A stretch of DNA of 64,000 bases from Dryomyza anilis (taxonomy: Eukaryota; Arthropoda; Insecta; Diptera; Dryomyzidae), in the NCBI GenBank assembly GCA_951804985.1, contig OX638130.1, positions 78,176,583 to 78,240,582 on the forward strand. Reading direction: 5' to 3'. The position numbers and the translations under genes are program-made. The notes beneath the pieces were generated by a model. That model saw only the letters and a list, made by a program, of their open reading frames with translations, was not told the DNA's origin and searched no databases. Position 1 is the first letter of the stretch. The number at the start of each line of letters is the position of its first letter. Positions 26,700-37,580 of this stretch are shown one piece after another.

Positions 26700-27270
26700 T
26701 TAAAAACTTGAATTTTAACCAGTGTTGCCAGATTGATTAAATATATTTTGGATAAGTTATACCATTTAAAATATTTTCAGTAATGTTATCTATCAAAAAA
26801 ATATAACAAAAGTACATGTAACTGAAGAAAAAAAATACATACGTAGATTTGCGTAAAAGTCCAATTTTCCAAAAAAGTTAAAAAAAATGAAAACAACAAA
26901 ATTTTCGTCTTTACAATTTTATATTTACTAAACCACTTAAGATATTTAAAAACGGTTTTCAGTTTATGATTTATGTTTTAATTGTTTATAAAATATTCAT
27001 ACAATTCTTTTGATTTCATGATAAAATGTACAAAATATGTATAAATATGTAAAATAAAGTCTTCAAAAATGAAAACAAAAATTCATGTTCAAGTCTATAT
27101 CTTTAAAACTAAACAAGATATTTTCTTAAGTAAGTACATTTTCTTTATACTTATCTCTAATCGGAGAACTTTTGGATTTTTTACAATTTTTGAAAAGTTT
27201 TTCATGAAAAAAATCTCAACTTTAAGTTTTCTCTGTACAACACTTTTTAAATTTTTAAAATCGGTTGAGT
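26700..27270. other. AT-rich spacer, likely intron
   Basis: No repeat or coding homology recognised. It precedes the candidate tefu exon on the same strand. Confidence 0.4.
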
Positions 27271-27538
27271 GGTTCCGACAATACTGAATTTCACCCGATT
27301 TATGAGCGTTTGGGCACACTGTGTAACGTTGAATTCTATGGTCGGAGCTTGGAGTCAATTCAAGAGGTATGCCTTTCCAAAACACTAACTCAGTGGAGAA
27401 CGATAAAGACAAAACATCACAAATGCGATTTCCTGATACTTATTCTCTCCAGTGCAAAATACATATTGCATTTGGTAGACCAATTAGTTTTTGCATTCCT
27501 CTCCGAATGTTACAGCGAGATGCAGCAGATCAGTCACT
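27271..27538 (+). CDS. tefu: Candidate ATM/tefu FAT-domain exon (one frameshift)
   Basis: The plus-strand frame gives HPIYERLGTLCNVEFYGRS and ESIQEVCLSKTLTQWRTI. After a shift near 27410 it continues QMRFPDTYSLQCKIHIAFGR. From memory of the ATM family this resembles the FAT segment in which a Tyr/Leu-rich helix pair is followed by a ...W-Q/R...D-F/Y-S-F/L-Q...I-M/H-A pattern. That segment lies just N-terminal to the one encoded at 48182. A possible acceptor is GTTGAG at about 27270; the donor is unclear (CACTGTAACG at about 27538, or an internal one). The shift lies by an A run (ACAAAAC) and may be a consensus error. No upstream exon was found in the window. Alternatives are a coincidental frame or a pseudo-exon. 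Confidence 0.45.
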
Positions 27539-28059
27539 GTAACGAAAACCGGAAAATCTACTGCAATCATTCGTAGGAGTCCAAATATGTGTTTAAAATT
27601 GTGCAGTTTATGATATTCATCGGGCCTTTTGAATTTAATTAAAAATTCTCGCTAGCACACAGCTAAACAATTTTATTTAAATTTGTCAATTGAACATCTA
27701 TATATATAAAACTCTTGGTCCGTCTGTCTGTTTGTTCCAGCATCACGTCTAAACCGCTGAACCGATTTAACTGAAATTTTGCACCAGGATACTATGGAGT
27801 CCGGAGGGTGTCATAGGCTATATATGGGCGGGATTGGACAAAGGGGCGTGGCAACCTAACCTTTCAAAACGACATAACTCGGCACATACAAAAGCTAAGA
27901 AGATGAAACAAAAAATACAATTACAAAAAAAATACAAAAGCAAAAACACAAAAACAAAAGCAAAAATCAAACACAAAAAGAAAAGTAAAAGCACAAAACT
28001 TAAGCAATAACTAAAAAACAACAGAAAAATAAAAAAAATGGATAGAAAACAAAAACAAA

Positions 28060-28430
28060 ATCAACCACATTAAAATTCACCACACTAAAACTCAACACAA
28101 TAAAATTCACCGCAGTCAAATTCACCACACTAAAACTCACAACACTAAAACTCACCACACTAAAACTCACCACATTGAAACTCACCACACCAAAATTCAC
28201 CACACTAAAATTCACCACACTAAAATTCACCACACAAAAATTCACCACACTAAAACTCACCACACTAAAATTCACCACACTCAAATTCATCCACTTAAAC
28301 TCACCACACTAAAATTCACCACACTTAAATTGAACACACTAAAACACAAAACAATAAAATTCACTACACTTGAACTCACCACACTAAAATTCACTAAAAC
28401 TCACCACACTAACACTAACCACACTAAAAC
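28060..28430. repeat. 15-bp minisatellite CACCACACTAAAATT
   Basis: About two dozen units, with variants in ACTC/ATTC and occasional indels. The five-residue periodic minus-strand frame (VVNFS type) is a translation of the repeat. Scattered units are also seen at about 13434-13453. Confidence 0.9.
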
Positions 28431-28456
28431 TTCTACTGGGAAAACTATACGGGGAA

Positions 28457-31115
28457 GAGTTCACACGCTCCGACGAACGAGAAAGATGACGAGACAAAAG
28501 AGCGCTTCTACGAGCGCCTAGACAATGCATACGAGCGCTGCCCCCGCCACGATATCAAAATCGTGCTAGGCGATTTTAACGCCAAGGTGGGCAGAGAAGC
28601 CATCTATTGTCCCACAATCGGAAAATTTAGCCTCCATGCCAACACTTCCGATAACGGAACGAGGCTAATCGACTTCGCCGCAGCACGAAACATGGTAGTT
28701 AGTAGCACTAGATTCGAACATTTCGATATCCACAAGGCCACATGGTTGTCGCCCGATCAAAAAACTCGAAATCAAATTGATCACGTTGTGATTGACGGAA
28801 GGCACGCTTCAAGCGTGATGGACGTACGCACTATCCGAGGTGCCAATATGGACTCGGATCATTACCTTGTAGCAGCCAAGGTCCGCACACGCTTAAGCGC
28901 TGCGAAGAACGTACGGAACCAAACGCAGAGAAAGCTAGACGTCGGAAAGCTGCAATCACAACAGACAACGCAAGCCTTTTCCACTCGACTCTCACACCTG
29001 CTTAGACAAAGCACTCCTCCTCTCGATGATATAAGCGCGCAGTGGAATCATATCTCCTGCTCTATGCGTACGGCTGCCGAAGAGGTGCTTGGATTCCAAC
29101 GCCCCCTGAGGAATCAGTGGTATGACCAAGAGTGTCGCGCGGCCACTGCAGAGAAAGACGCTGCGTACAAATCCACCCTGCAGTCAGTAGCTACGCGAGC
29201 TGCGAAGGAGCGATACAAAGAGAAGAGGAGGGAAGAGAGACGTCTTTTCAGGCGTAAAAAAAGCGAGGCAGAAAGACGTGAGTGTGAGGAGATTGAGGAG
29301 ATTGAGATGCATGGGGACAGGAATGAGGCTCGAAAATTCTTCTTCGAGAAAATAAGACGCCTAGCCGGAGGTTCAAAATCCGGAGCCTCTTCCTGTAAAG
29401 ATGAGAACGGGAATCTAGTGACAGATATCCAGAGCACACTGAAAATATGGAGGGATCACTTCTCTAAACTGCTGACCGGTGATGATGACCTCAATTCCAT
29501 CGATAGAGAAGCAAACTCGGCAACCCCAGTACTTGATGACGACGTTGAGATTCCGCCACCCGACCATGACGAGGTCAGAACAGCCATTGCTCGGCTGAAA
29601 AACAACAAAGCCGCAGGTGCTGATGGCCTGCCTGCTGAATTGTTTAAGACCGGAGGCGAAGAGCTAATAGAGAGCATGCACGAGCTCGTAAGCAGAATAT
29701 GGTCGGATGAAAGCATGGCAAGTGACTGGAACCTCAGTGTACTCTGCCCAATCCTTAAGAAAGGGGATCCCACTATCTGCGCCAACTACCGTGGGATCAG
29801 CCTACTCAATATCGCATACAAGGTTCTATCGAGCGTATTATGTGAAAGACTGAAGCCCATCGTCAACAGACTGATTGGACCTTATCAGTGCGGCTTCAGA
29901 CCTGGAAAGTCCACCATAGACCAGATTTTCACATTGCGCCTAATCCAGGAAAAGACCCTAGAAAAACAGATCGACACCTACCACCTATTAGTCGACTATA
30001 AAGCCGCCTTCGACACTCCGATAAGGGAACGATTATACGCCGCAATGTCTGAGTTCGGTATACCTGCGAAACTTATAAGGCTTTGCAGGATGACCCTGAG
30101 CAACACACGTTGCTCAGTGAGAATAGGAAAAGACCTCTCCGAGCCATTTCATACCGAACGAGGTTTCAGACAGGGTGACTCCCTATCGTGCGACTTTTTT
30201 AACTTATTGATGGAGAAAATAGTTCGAGCTGCCGAACTCCGTCAAAGCGGCACTATCCTCAACAAAAGTGTCATGCTGCTCGCATATGCCGACGATATTG
30301 ATATCATTGGCAGGAGCACACGAGCAGTCAGCGCAGCATTCTCCAGATTGGAGAAAGAGTCGCGTCGAATGGGTCTAGCGGTGAACGAGGACAAGACGAA
30401 GTTCCTTGTGTCAACAAGCAAAAAAGAGTTCGTGCGTCTTGGACAAAAAGCTGATTTTGACACCCACAAGTTCGACATTGTGAAGGACTTCGTCTATCTG
30501 GGATCCAGCGTAAACAGCAACAACGACGTCAGCCTGGAGATCAAACGGAGAATAACTCTTGCCAACAGGTGCTACTTTGGGCTCAGTAGGCAATTGATAA
30601 GCAGAGCCCTCTCTCGCCGGACAAAAATAACGCTCTACAAGTCACTCATCATGCCCGTCCTACTTTATGGTGCAGAAACATGGACGCTGGCCACCACCGA
30701 TGAGAGAGTACTGGGAGCGTTCGAGAGAAAGATTCTCCGTAAAATCTTTGGCCCTATCTGCTTTGCTAACGAGTATCGAATCAGGATGAACCACGAGCTG
30801 TATGAGTTATTCGACGACATTGACATAGTCAAGCGCATCAAGATCCAGCGGCTTCGCTGGCTAGGTCATGTCGAACGAATGGATGAAAACACTCCAGCCA
30901 AGAAGGTGCTTGAATCGAAACTCGAAGGTGGACAGCGTAGAAGAGGGCGTCCAAATCTGCGTTGGAAAGACCAAGTTGAGGACAACCTGGCAACGCTTGG
31001 TATTTCTAACTGGCGTCAGCGCGCGCAAAGCAGATCCGACTGGCGCGGCTTCATCTCAGCGGCCAAAACCGATCCACGGTTGTAAGGGCCATTTAAGTAA
31101 GTAAGTAAGTAAGTA
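28457..31115 (+). mobile_element. 5'-truncated APE/RT non-LTR retrotransposon copy 2 (RTE-like)
   Basis: Similarity to copy 1 starts in the endonuclease at HAPTNEKDDET (about 28460), so the first third of that domain is missing. The 3' end is GGGCCATT followed by about five TAAG units (31090-31118), a microsatellite tail typical of RTE-type elements. The surrounding sequence belongs to the Helitron, so it either inserted into it or was captured by it. It is much better preserved than copies 1 and 3. Confidence 0.9.
28563..31085 (+). CDS. Endonuclease (partial)/reverse transcriptase polyprotein
   Basis: An uninterrupted frame of 840 codons (open upstream to about 28457). Order: endonuclease C-terminal half (GDFNAKVG near residue 3, HDHVV-like strand, catalytic SDHYLVA near residue 98), a Lys/Arg/Glu-rich linker (residues 200-310), then RT: AGADGLPAELFKTGG (about 345), YRGISLLNIAYKVLS, GFRPGKSTIDQIFTL, DYKAAFDT, GFRQGDSLSCDFFNLLMEK, and the catalytic YADD in LLAYADDIDIIG (about residue 575). 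A C-terminal region has LRWLGHVERMDENTPAKKVL and QRRRGRPNLRWKDQVEDN, a pattern common in RTE-like elements. All RT motifs look intact, but with half the endonuclease gone it should not retrotranspose itself. The start shown is not a true initiation codon; the family start lies in the missing part. Confidence 0.85.
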   Translation: MLGDFNAKVGREAIYCPTIGKFSLHANTSDNGTRLIDFAAARNMVVSSTRFEHFDIHKATWLSPDQKTRNQIDHVVIDGRHASSVMDVRTIRGANMDSDHYLVAAKVRTRLSAAKNVRNQTQRKLDVGKLQSQQTTQAFSTRLSHLLRQSTPPLDDISAQWNHISCSMRTAAEEVLGFQRPLRNQWYDQECRAATAEKDAAYKSTLQSVATRAAKERYKEKRREERRLFRRKKSEAERRECEEIEEIEMHGDRNEARKFFFEKIRRLAGGSKSGASSCKDENGNLVTDIQSTLKIWRDHFSKLLTGDDDLNSIDREANSATPVLDDDVEIPPPDHDEVRTAIARLKNNKAAGADGLPAELFKTGGEELIESMHELVSRIWSDESMASDWNLSVLCPILKKGDPTICANYRGISLLNIAYKVLSSVLCERLKPIVNRLIGPYQCGFRPGKSTIDQIFTLRLIQEKTLEKQIDTYHLLVDYKAAFDTPIRERLYAAMSEFGIPAKLIRLCRMTLSNTRCSVRIGKDLSEPFHTERGFRQGDSLSCDFFNLLMEKIVRAAELRQSGTILNKSVMLLAYADDIDIIGRSTRAVSAAFSRLEKESRRMGLAVNEDKTKFLVSTSKKEFVRLGQKADFDTHKFDIVKDFVYLGSSVNSNNDVSLEIKRRITLANRCYFGLSRQLISRALSRRTKITLYKSLIMPVLLYGAETWTLATTDERVLGAFERKILRKIFGPICFANEYRIRMNHELYELFDDIDIVKRIKIQRLRWLGHVERMDENTPAKKVLESKLEGGQRRRGRPNLRWKDQVEDNLATLGISNWRQRAQSRSDWRGFISAAKTDPRL

Positions 31116-31367
31116 AGAAGAGTTCTACGGGAAAGAATTCTACTGGGAAAATTCTACGGGAAGCACAGTCTGAGAAAGAATTGTATATGAGAAAAGTTGT
31201 TTTAGCGGAGAATTAGTTTGGTAATGGTTACTACATTTATAAAACTAATAAAAAATACGTCAACGGGTCCCTATATAAATAATAAAAATGTTATTTATAT
31301 TAATAAAATTGCTCCATTACCTTGCATTCACAAAATCTTTGCACGAGTCGTGTACGGGTCCAGCTAG

Positions 31368-32829
31368 TAAACAAATAATTTTATTTGTCAATAGCTCTAC
31401 TCTAAAGTTGACTACGGCGTTACGATATTTTTACGATATAACGCTTGAGGTCGCATTTTGTTTTATTTCATTTAAATCTCTTTTTTTTTACTTTATTTGT
31501 CAAAGCACGACCGACCGAACGCCGCATAGTGATTTAGGTTTAAGGGTTGTTGGCGTCCACAGAAATAATTTCCCGACAGATTTCGGTCTTTTGATCGCAA
31601 GTCATCGCACGATTTCGATATGTTGCAGATGCAAACTTTATTATAAAATAAAATATGAACCTTGAACTATGGATAATTGACAAAACAAATCTTTTGTCCA
31701 GTTATTAGTTTTTGCAAAAAATCAAAAAGAAATTTTTGTTACCTAAAAAGTGTATCGAGAGAGTAATTTATCACAATTCAAATGTCGTAATCTCGCGATA
31801 TTGCCATATAAAGTACCAAAAATACACGAATGATTTCGTGTATTTAAAGCATATCTTTTATCTATAGATAAAGTCTCTAGTATAAACGCCAGTGAACACA
31901 TAAACGTCAATGCACAGTTGGGAAATTGTGGCCAAAAATACGAATTGTTAAATTTTACTGTGAGAAAAAATAATGGTTTAAAGGCAATTCCTTGAATCGT
32001 AAGAAACAAAAATAATATCTTCAAGTTTTATAGATATATAGCCATACGATAACATCAAAGTTAAAAACTTGTTGTTAAATATGTTATCTTTTCTATGGTA
32101 ACATAGCAATAAGCTTAGAGTGAATAAATTATGAACATTTTTGATATTTGTAATTAGTAAATGTTTTTTTGTGTCTTTTTTATTTTGTCTAATGAAGCGA
32201 TAGAGAAAATTTTTAAATAGTGTTTTGTAATTGTTGCATTTAAAAAAAAAAATATCGAACTTTAGATAGGAAAATATAAAAAAAGACTATTTGCAAATTT
32301 TTGATAAAATATTTTGACAAGTATGCTTCATATAAAAAATAACTTTTTACTTGCATCAACGAGCATTTTACTGATTTTATCGATTGTTCTCTGTGGCATC
32401 TAAAATAAAAATACGTCATATTTTTGAAGTCTGGCTGGATTCGTATATGACAGAGCGGTAGGACAAGTTTGTCGCAATGATAAAATATGTTTAAAATATT
32501 TGTTAGACTGGAACATTGTTGGAACTTTAATTAAATAATACAATTTAATGGTTTGGAAGTATTAAACAAAAATTAAAATCGACATATGAAATAAATTTGC
32601 AGAAGTTGGCGGATAACGCCTATTTTTGAAACGTCTCCCTTGACATATTGATGAGAATAACATGTGTATTAAATTTCATTTGTCTAGGACCATTTTTACT
32701 AGTTTTTGCCGCTTTAATTAATCTGTATTTAATTTGTACAGAAATGTGTAACTAACTTATTTACACAATATTGGTGCAATCCATAGATATTTGTTAACAT
32801 ATTATAAATAAAACTATACTTAGGTTTAG
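31368..32829. other. AT-rich spacer, nothing recognised
   Basis: Both-strand short frames (for example minus 32024-31743) have no motif I recognise. It might contain intron sequence and undetected small exons. Confidence 0.45.
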
Positions 32830-32839
32830 AATGGTGTAG

Positions 32840-35800
32840 TACACGCGCAAGCCAGTAACCGACATTTGTTAGTTGCTATAGCCTCTCCTACACAATTCCT
32901 AGTTTTACCTACGCGTTGGTGAACCCCGTTAACCCGAGCAACCAGCTGAACGGGTTTCGACCCCGGTAGGAGGTCTGGTCGGGGACAAACGAGACAGGGA
33001 TATTGGCCATCCAAAATGGGGGTTGGGCTTATGACCCGCCATATAAAAAAGCTGATTCAACAAAAACATAAAAAATGCCACGGATACCGAACCGAAAACA
33101 CGATGACAACCTACGTCTTATAATGACCACTATCCAGCTGGTGCCACTATCCAGCTGGTTGATGTCTTCGAAAGATACAAGGCTTACATCACCGCAATCC
33201 AGGAAATGCGATGGACAGAACAGGGCTGCTCTAAACAGGCATACCGTGACGTTTACTACAGCTGCCATGCGGAGAGCATAAATTTGGTAGTGGTTTTGTA
33301 GTCGGCAAGAGACTCCGCCACCTTGTCTCTAGGTTCACACCCGTGAACGAACGACTGTCAGCAATCCGCACGAAAGACTAAATACTTCTACATCAGCCTT
33401 AATTGTGGGCACGACGAATGAGAAGGGCGATGAAACCAAAGAGACCTTTTATGAGCGCCTCTTCGAAGCCTATGAGAGCTGCCCCCGCCACGATATCAAA
33501 ATTGTGCTTGACGACTTTAATGCCAAGGTGGGCCATGAGGGTATCATTGGTCCAACGGTTGGATAATTCAGCCTATACGACAACACCTCCGACAATGGAA
33601 TGGAGCTGATCGATTTCGCCGCAGCACGAAACATGGTAATTAGTTGTACTAGATTACAGCGTCTCAATATTCACAAGGCCACGTGGCGGTCACCCGATCA
33701 GAACCAAATTAATCATGTTGTGATTGACGGAAGGCACTCTTTTAGTGTGATGAACGTATGCTCGATCCGAAATACCAATATCGACTCGGATCACTTTCTT
33801 GTAGCAGCCAAGGTTCGCACACGCTTATGCGCTACGAAATGCACGAAAAATGCACGGAAACCCACGCAAAGAAAGCTAGACGTCAGTAAGCTGCACACAC
33901 AACAGACCGAACAAGCCTATGCCACTCAACTCTCACACCTGCTTGCCCAAGGAACTCCCCCTCTCGATGATATATGCGCGCAGGGGACACACGTCTCCCG
34001 CTCAATGCGTACGTCTGCCGAAGAGGTGCTTGGTTTCAAACGCCCACTACGGAACAAGTGGTATGACGATGAGTGTCGCGCAGCCACTGCAGAGAAAGAC
34101 GCTGCATATAGAGCCACACTGCGGTCAGAAGTTACGCGAGCCGCGAAGGTGGGATACAGAGAGAAGAGGAAGGAGGACACATATCTTTTCAGGTGCAAGA
34201 AAAGAGAAATAGAAAGGCGCGAGTGTGAAGATATTGAGATGCATGGCGACAGGAACGAGCTCGAAATATTTTTTAGAAGATAAGACGCCTGACCGGAGGT
34301 TTAAAGACCGGACCCTCTTCCTGTCAGGACGATGACGGGAATCTAGTAACAGATGTCCGTCCAGGGTACACTGAGATGTTGAAGAGAGCAGTTCTCTCAT
34401 CTTCTAGCAGGCGATGACGACAAATACTCCGCTGATAGCGAAGACGAGTTGACAACCCCAGTTGATGACGACGGCGTTGACATACCGCCGCCTGACCATG
34501 ATGAGGTCTGCACAGCCATCAACAATCTGAAAAACAAAAAAAGCCGCCTGCTCGGATGGTATGCTTGCTGAGTTGTTTAGAACCGGAGGTGATGAGCTCA
34601 TAACGAGCATGCACCAGCTCATCAGCAGAATATGGTCAGAAGAAAGCATGCCAAGCGAATGGAATCTCAGTATACTCTGCCCAATCCTTAATAACGAGGA
34701 TCACGCGATACGCGCCAACTACCATGGGATAAGTCTCCTTAATATCGCGTATAAGTTTCTAACGAGCGTATTATGTGAAAGACTGAAGCAACGGACTGAT
34801 TGGACCTTCAGAAATGGCAAGTTCACCATAGAACCGATTTTCACATTGCGCCAAATCCTGGAAAAGGCGAAAGAGAGGCAGATCGACACCCACCACCTTT
34901 TCGTCAACTACAAAGCTGCCTTCGACAGTCCGATAAGGAGTCGCCTAAACGCCACCATGTCGGAGTTCGGTATACCTGCGACAGTTTTAAGGCTTTGCAG
35001 GATGTCCCTGAGCGACACACGTTGCTTAGTGAGAATTGGGAACAACCTCACCGATACGTTTAATACCGAACGGGGTTTCAGACAAGGCGATTCCCTATCG
35101 TGTGACTTCTTCAACCTAATAATGGAGAAGATTGCAAGAGCTGCACAACTCCATCACAATGGCACTATCTTCAACAAGAGTTCCATGCTGCTCGGGTACA
35201 CTGATGAAATCGACATCATTGGGCAGAGCGTACGAGCAGTCAGTGCAGTTTACTCGAGTTTACAGAGGGAATCGCGTCGAATGGGTCTTACGGGAAACGA
35301 GGACAAGACGAAGTACCTGGTGTCAACAAACAAAGAGTCTCGGCGTCTTGGACAACACGTCACTATTGACAACCACAACTTCGAAGTTGTGAAGTACTTC
35401 GTTTACCTAGGTACCTGCATCAAAAGGAAAACGATGTCAGCCTGGAGATTAGCCGGAGAATAACTCTTGCCAACAGGTGTTACTTTGGGCTCAGTAGGCA
35501 ATTGAGGAGCAGAGCCCTCTCTTGACGAACAAAAATTACGCTCTATAAGTCGCTCATCATTCCAGTCCTCCTCTATGGCGCTGAGGCATGGACGCTTGCC
35601 AACACCGATGAGCGAACTTTAGTAGCGTTCGAGACAAAGATTCTTCGGAAAGTACAGAATCAGATGGGACGACGAGCTGTATGAGCTCTACGCCGACATT
35701 GATATAGTCAGGCGTATTAAGATCCAGCGTCTACACTGGCTTGGACATGTCTTGCGTATGGATGAAAGCGCTCCAGCAAAAAATGTGTTAAATTCTGTAC

Positions 35801-35985
35801 CCAGTGGTGGTCAACGTAGGAGAGGGCGTCCGAATCTCCGGTGGTGCGACCAAGTGCGAGACAACCTGACAACACTTAGAGTTCAAAACTTGCGCCAGCG
35901 CGCGCAATGCAGAAGCGACTGGCGAGGGGTAATTGCTGTGGCCGAAACCCATCATGGGTTGTAATGGTAAGGAAGTACTAGTTAA
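32840..35985 (+). pseudogene. APE/RT non-LTR retrotransposon copy 3, old and multiply broken
   Basis: A diverged relative of copies 1 and 2. 33100-33300 holds the endonuclease start (IQEMRWTEQGCSKQAY) next to a local duplication of CTATCCAGCTGG. 33410-34283 holds the rest of the endonuclease and linker (DFNAKVGHE, NIDSDHFLVAAKV). 34561-35463 is a 300-codon RT frame with NYHGISLLNIAYKFL and GFRQGDSLSCDFFNL, with the catalytic box altered to GYTDEIDIIG (YADD lost). 35460-35964 gives the C-terminus, ending QRRRGRPNLRWCDQVRDN. Many frameshifts and stops (for example LARRTK to stop at 35522) show it is dead. Protein differences from copy 2 indicate a separate older subfamily. Confidence 0.9.
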
Positions 35986-36226
35986 TTGAAGTGTGTATGT
36001 TTATAATTAATTCTTTTCCCCAATGAAAAAGTGGATTAATTTTAAGGCTAAGAAATAAGGCTAATTCAAAATGTTGTTCATGATACGAATTTTTTTTGAG
36101 AAACATTTTTTCCCTTTTCGAACAATGTTCACGATTCCTATTTTCCACCAAGGGTAAAAAGTCTTTGAGGAATTTTATTCACGATAAGGCTGAATATAAA
36201 CATGGTCGTTTTGTACACTAAGAAAA

Positions 36227-36626
36227 TAAAGATGATTACAAGAAATATCACAGCCCAAAATATCATGTTATTTTCAAATTATTTAGATCGTCTTTGAGAC
36301 AACCATCTCTCAAATATCCGTCAAATACTATAAATATTGCTAGCAATCATCTCTCAAGTTTACGATTATTTATAGCAAACATCAATTAAACATCTTACAC
36401 TCAAAATATTCAATGTGACAATTAACAAAATACTTTTTCGTAAATTTAGATTACGTAAAATATACACAATGTAAACGAAGATGATTACCAGAAATATCAC
36501 AGCTCTAAATATCAATTTTTTTTACAAATAATTTAGATCGTATTTGAGACAACCATCTCTCAAACATCAGCCAAATACTTTAAATATTGCTAGCAACCAT
36601 CTTACAAATTTACGATTATGTATAGC
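36227..36626. repeat. About 251-bp tandem repeat, second unit interrupted
   Basis: GATGATTACAAGAAATATCACAG at about 36230 and GATGATTACCAGAAATATCACAG at about 36480 (compared here piecewise) begin two similar units containing GAGACAACCATCTCTCAAA and TATTGCTAGCAA. The second unit is cut at TGTATAGCA (36619-36627) and resumes at TGTAATAGCAACCATCAATT (37439). Confidence 0.8.
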
Positions 36627-37440
36627 ACGGGCACGTCGATAGGTGACACGCACGAGCACGAGCCCGACGAGTAAATTTACAGACACGCACGAGAAGCACG
36701 ATAAAACACGGGATTTTAAAAGACACGAAGAAACACGGATTACCAAAACAAAACACGGAACAACACGACAAAACACGAAACAAGCACGGAAAAACATGAA
36801 AAAGCAAGCGAAACGTGAAAAATAATACCGGAACCGTTTAGATTTTTGGAACCAGAATCGTTATTAAAAATGTGTTAAACCGGAACAGGAATCGGAACAT
36901 ATATATTTTTTCTGATTGGAATCGGTAAAGCTATTTTTAAAATATCGGAACCAGAACCGGAACAGATATTATAGTCCCTGTCAGAGAACGCAAAGAACCA
37001 GAATCGGATTCGTTATTAAAAATGTATGGAACCGGAATCGAAACTCATTTAATTTTTTGGTTGAAACCGGAATCGGAACCACAATTTTAAAAATCTTGGA
37101 ATCCAAACCGGAACCGATATTTCAATGGGTTTTAGTCCCTTTAATAAATAATTCAAAAGTTAAGGTTGATACTTTTTATTCTCTTAAATCCATAAGTAAA
37201 ACTAAAGCAAAAGATTTTTAAGAAAAGGTTAAAGTACCACGAAATTTTTATTTTCTGAAGTTGGAAGTAATGGTTTTTTTAAAACAGGGAATAGAAACTA
37301 TAAAAAAAGTCTTTAATGGGCGCGTGCCTGGAGGCACGGACACGCACAGGCACGACAGCAACTCGCACGCACGGAGATTTGCACGCACGAACTCAGATTT
37401 TCGGGCGTGACACGAAAAAAGTACGGCACGCGCTCATCTG
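36627..37440. mobile_element. About 0.8-kb insertion with GCACG-rich ends, hAT-like
   Basis: Defined by comparison with the uninterrupted unit at 36227. The ends are rich in ACACG/GCACG motifs (36627-36800 and 37316-37437), and the right end read inward is CAGATGAGCGCGTGCC. The middle carries GGAACCGGAATCGGAACC-type iterations (36826-37130). A short imperfect duplication (TGTATAGC/TGTAATAGC) flanks it. Iterated sub-terminal motifs and end sequence suggest a non-autonomous hAT; no transposase is present. Confidence 0.6.
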
Positions 37441-37580
37441 TAATAGCAACCATCAATTAAACATTTTACAAATAGGAAGATAGTTGGGGAATATTTTGAA
37501 AAGGTACTCCATTCGAATTCACGGAGTAATTTATTGAATTGAAAGAAAATGAATCAAATGTATTTTTATTTATTCTAGAA
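37441..37580. other. Spacer
   Basis: Continuation of the 251-bp repeat unit followed by unrecognised sequence. Confidence 0.4.

Larger units (their letters stand above)
27697..31367 (+). mobile_element. Helitron with canonical TC...CTAG ends, carrying a non-LTR element
   Basis: Begins TCTATATATATAAAACTC after A and ends GGTCCAGCTAG before T, the TC...CTRR ends and A/T insertion site of Helitrons. A small hairpin (CACGAGTCGTG, 31342-31352) lies just before the end, as expected. The 5' part has the familiar GTCCGTCTGTCTG and CCGCTGAACCGATTTAACTG blocks. The inside holds an A-rich tract, a 15-bp tandem array (28060-28430) and a non-LTR copy. No Rep/helicase is present, so it is non-autonomous. 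It lies about 160 bp downstream of the candidate tefu exon. Confidence 0.8.

Noticed and set aside
28000..28290. 96-codon VVNFS-repeat frame
   Set aside because: Translation of the 15-bp minisatellite within the Helitron.
31743..32024. 93-codon minus-strand frame
   Set aside because: No recognisable domain. The complementary strand is equally open over part of it, and there is no support from repeats or context.
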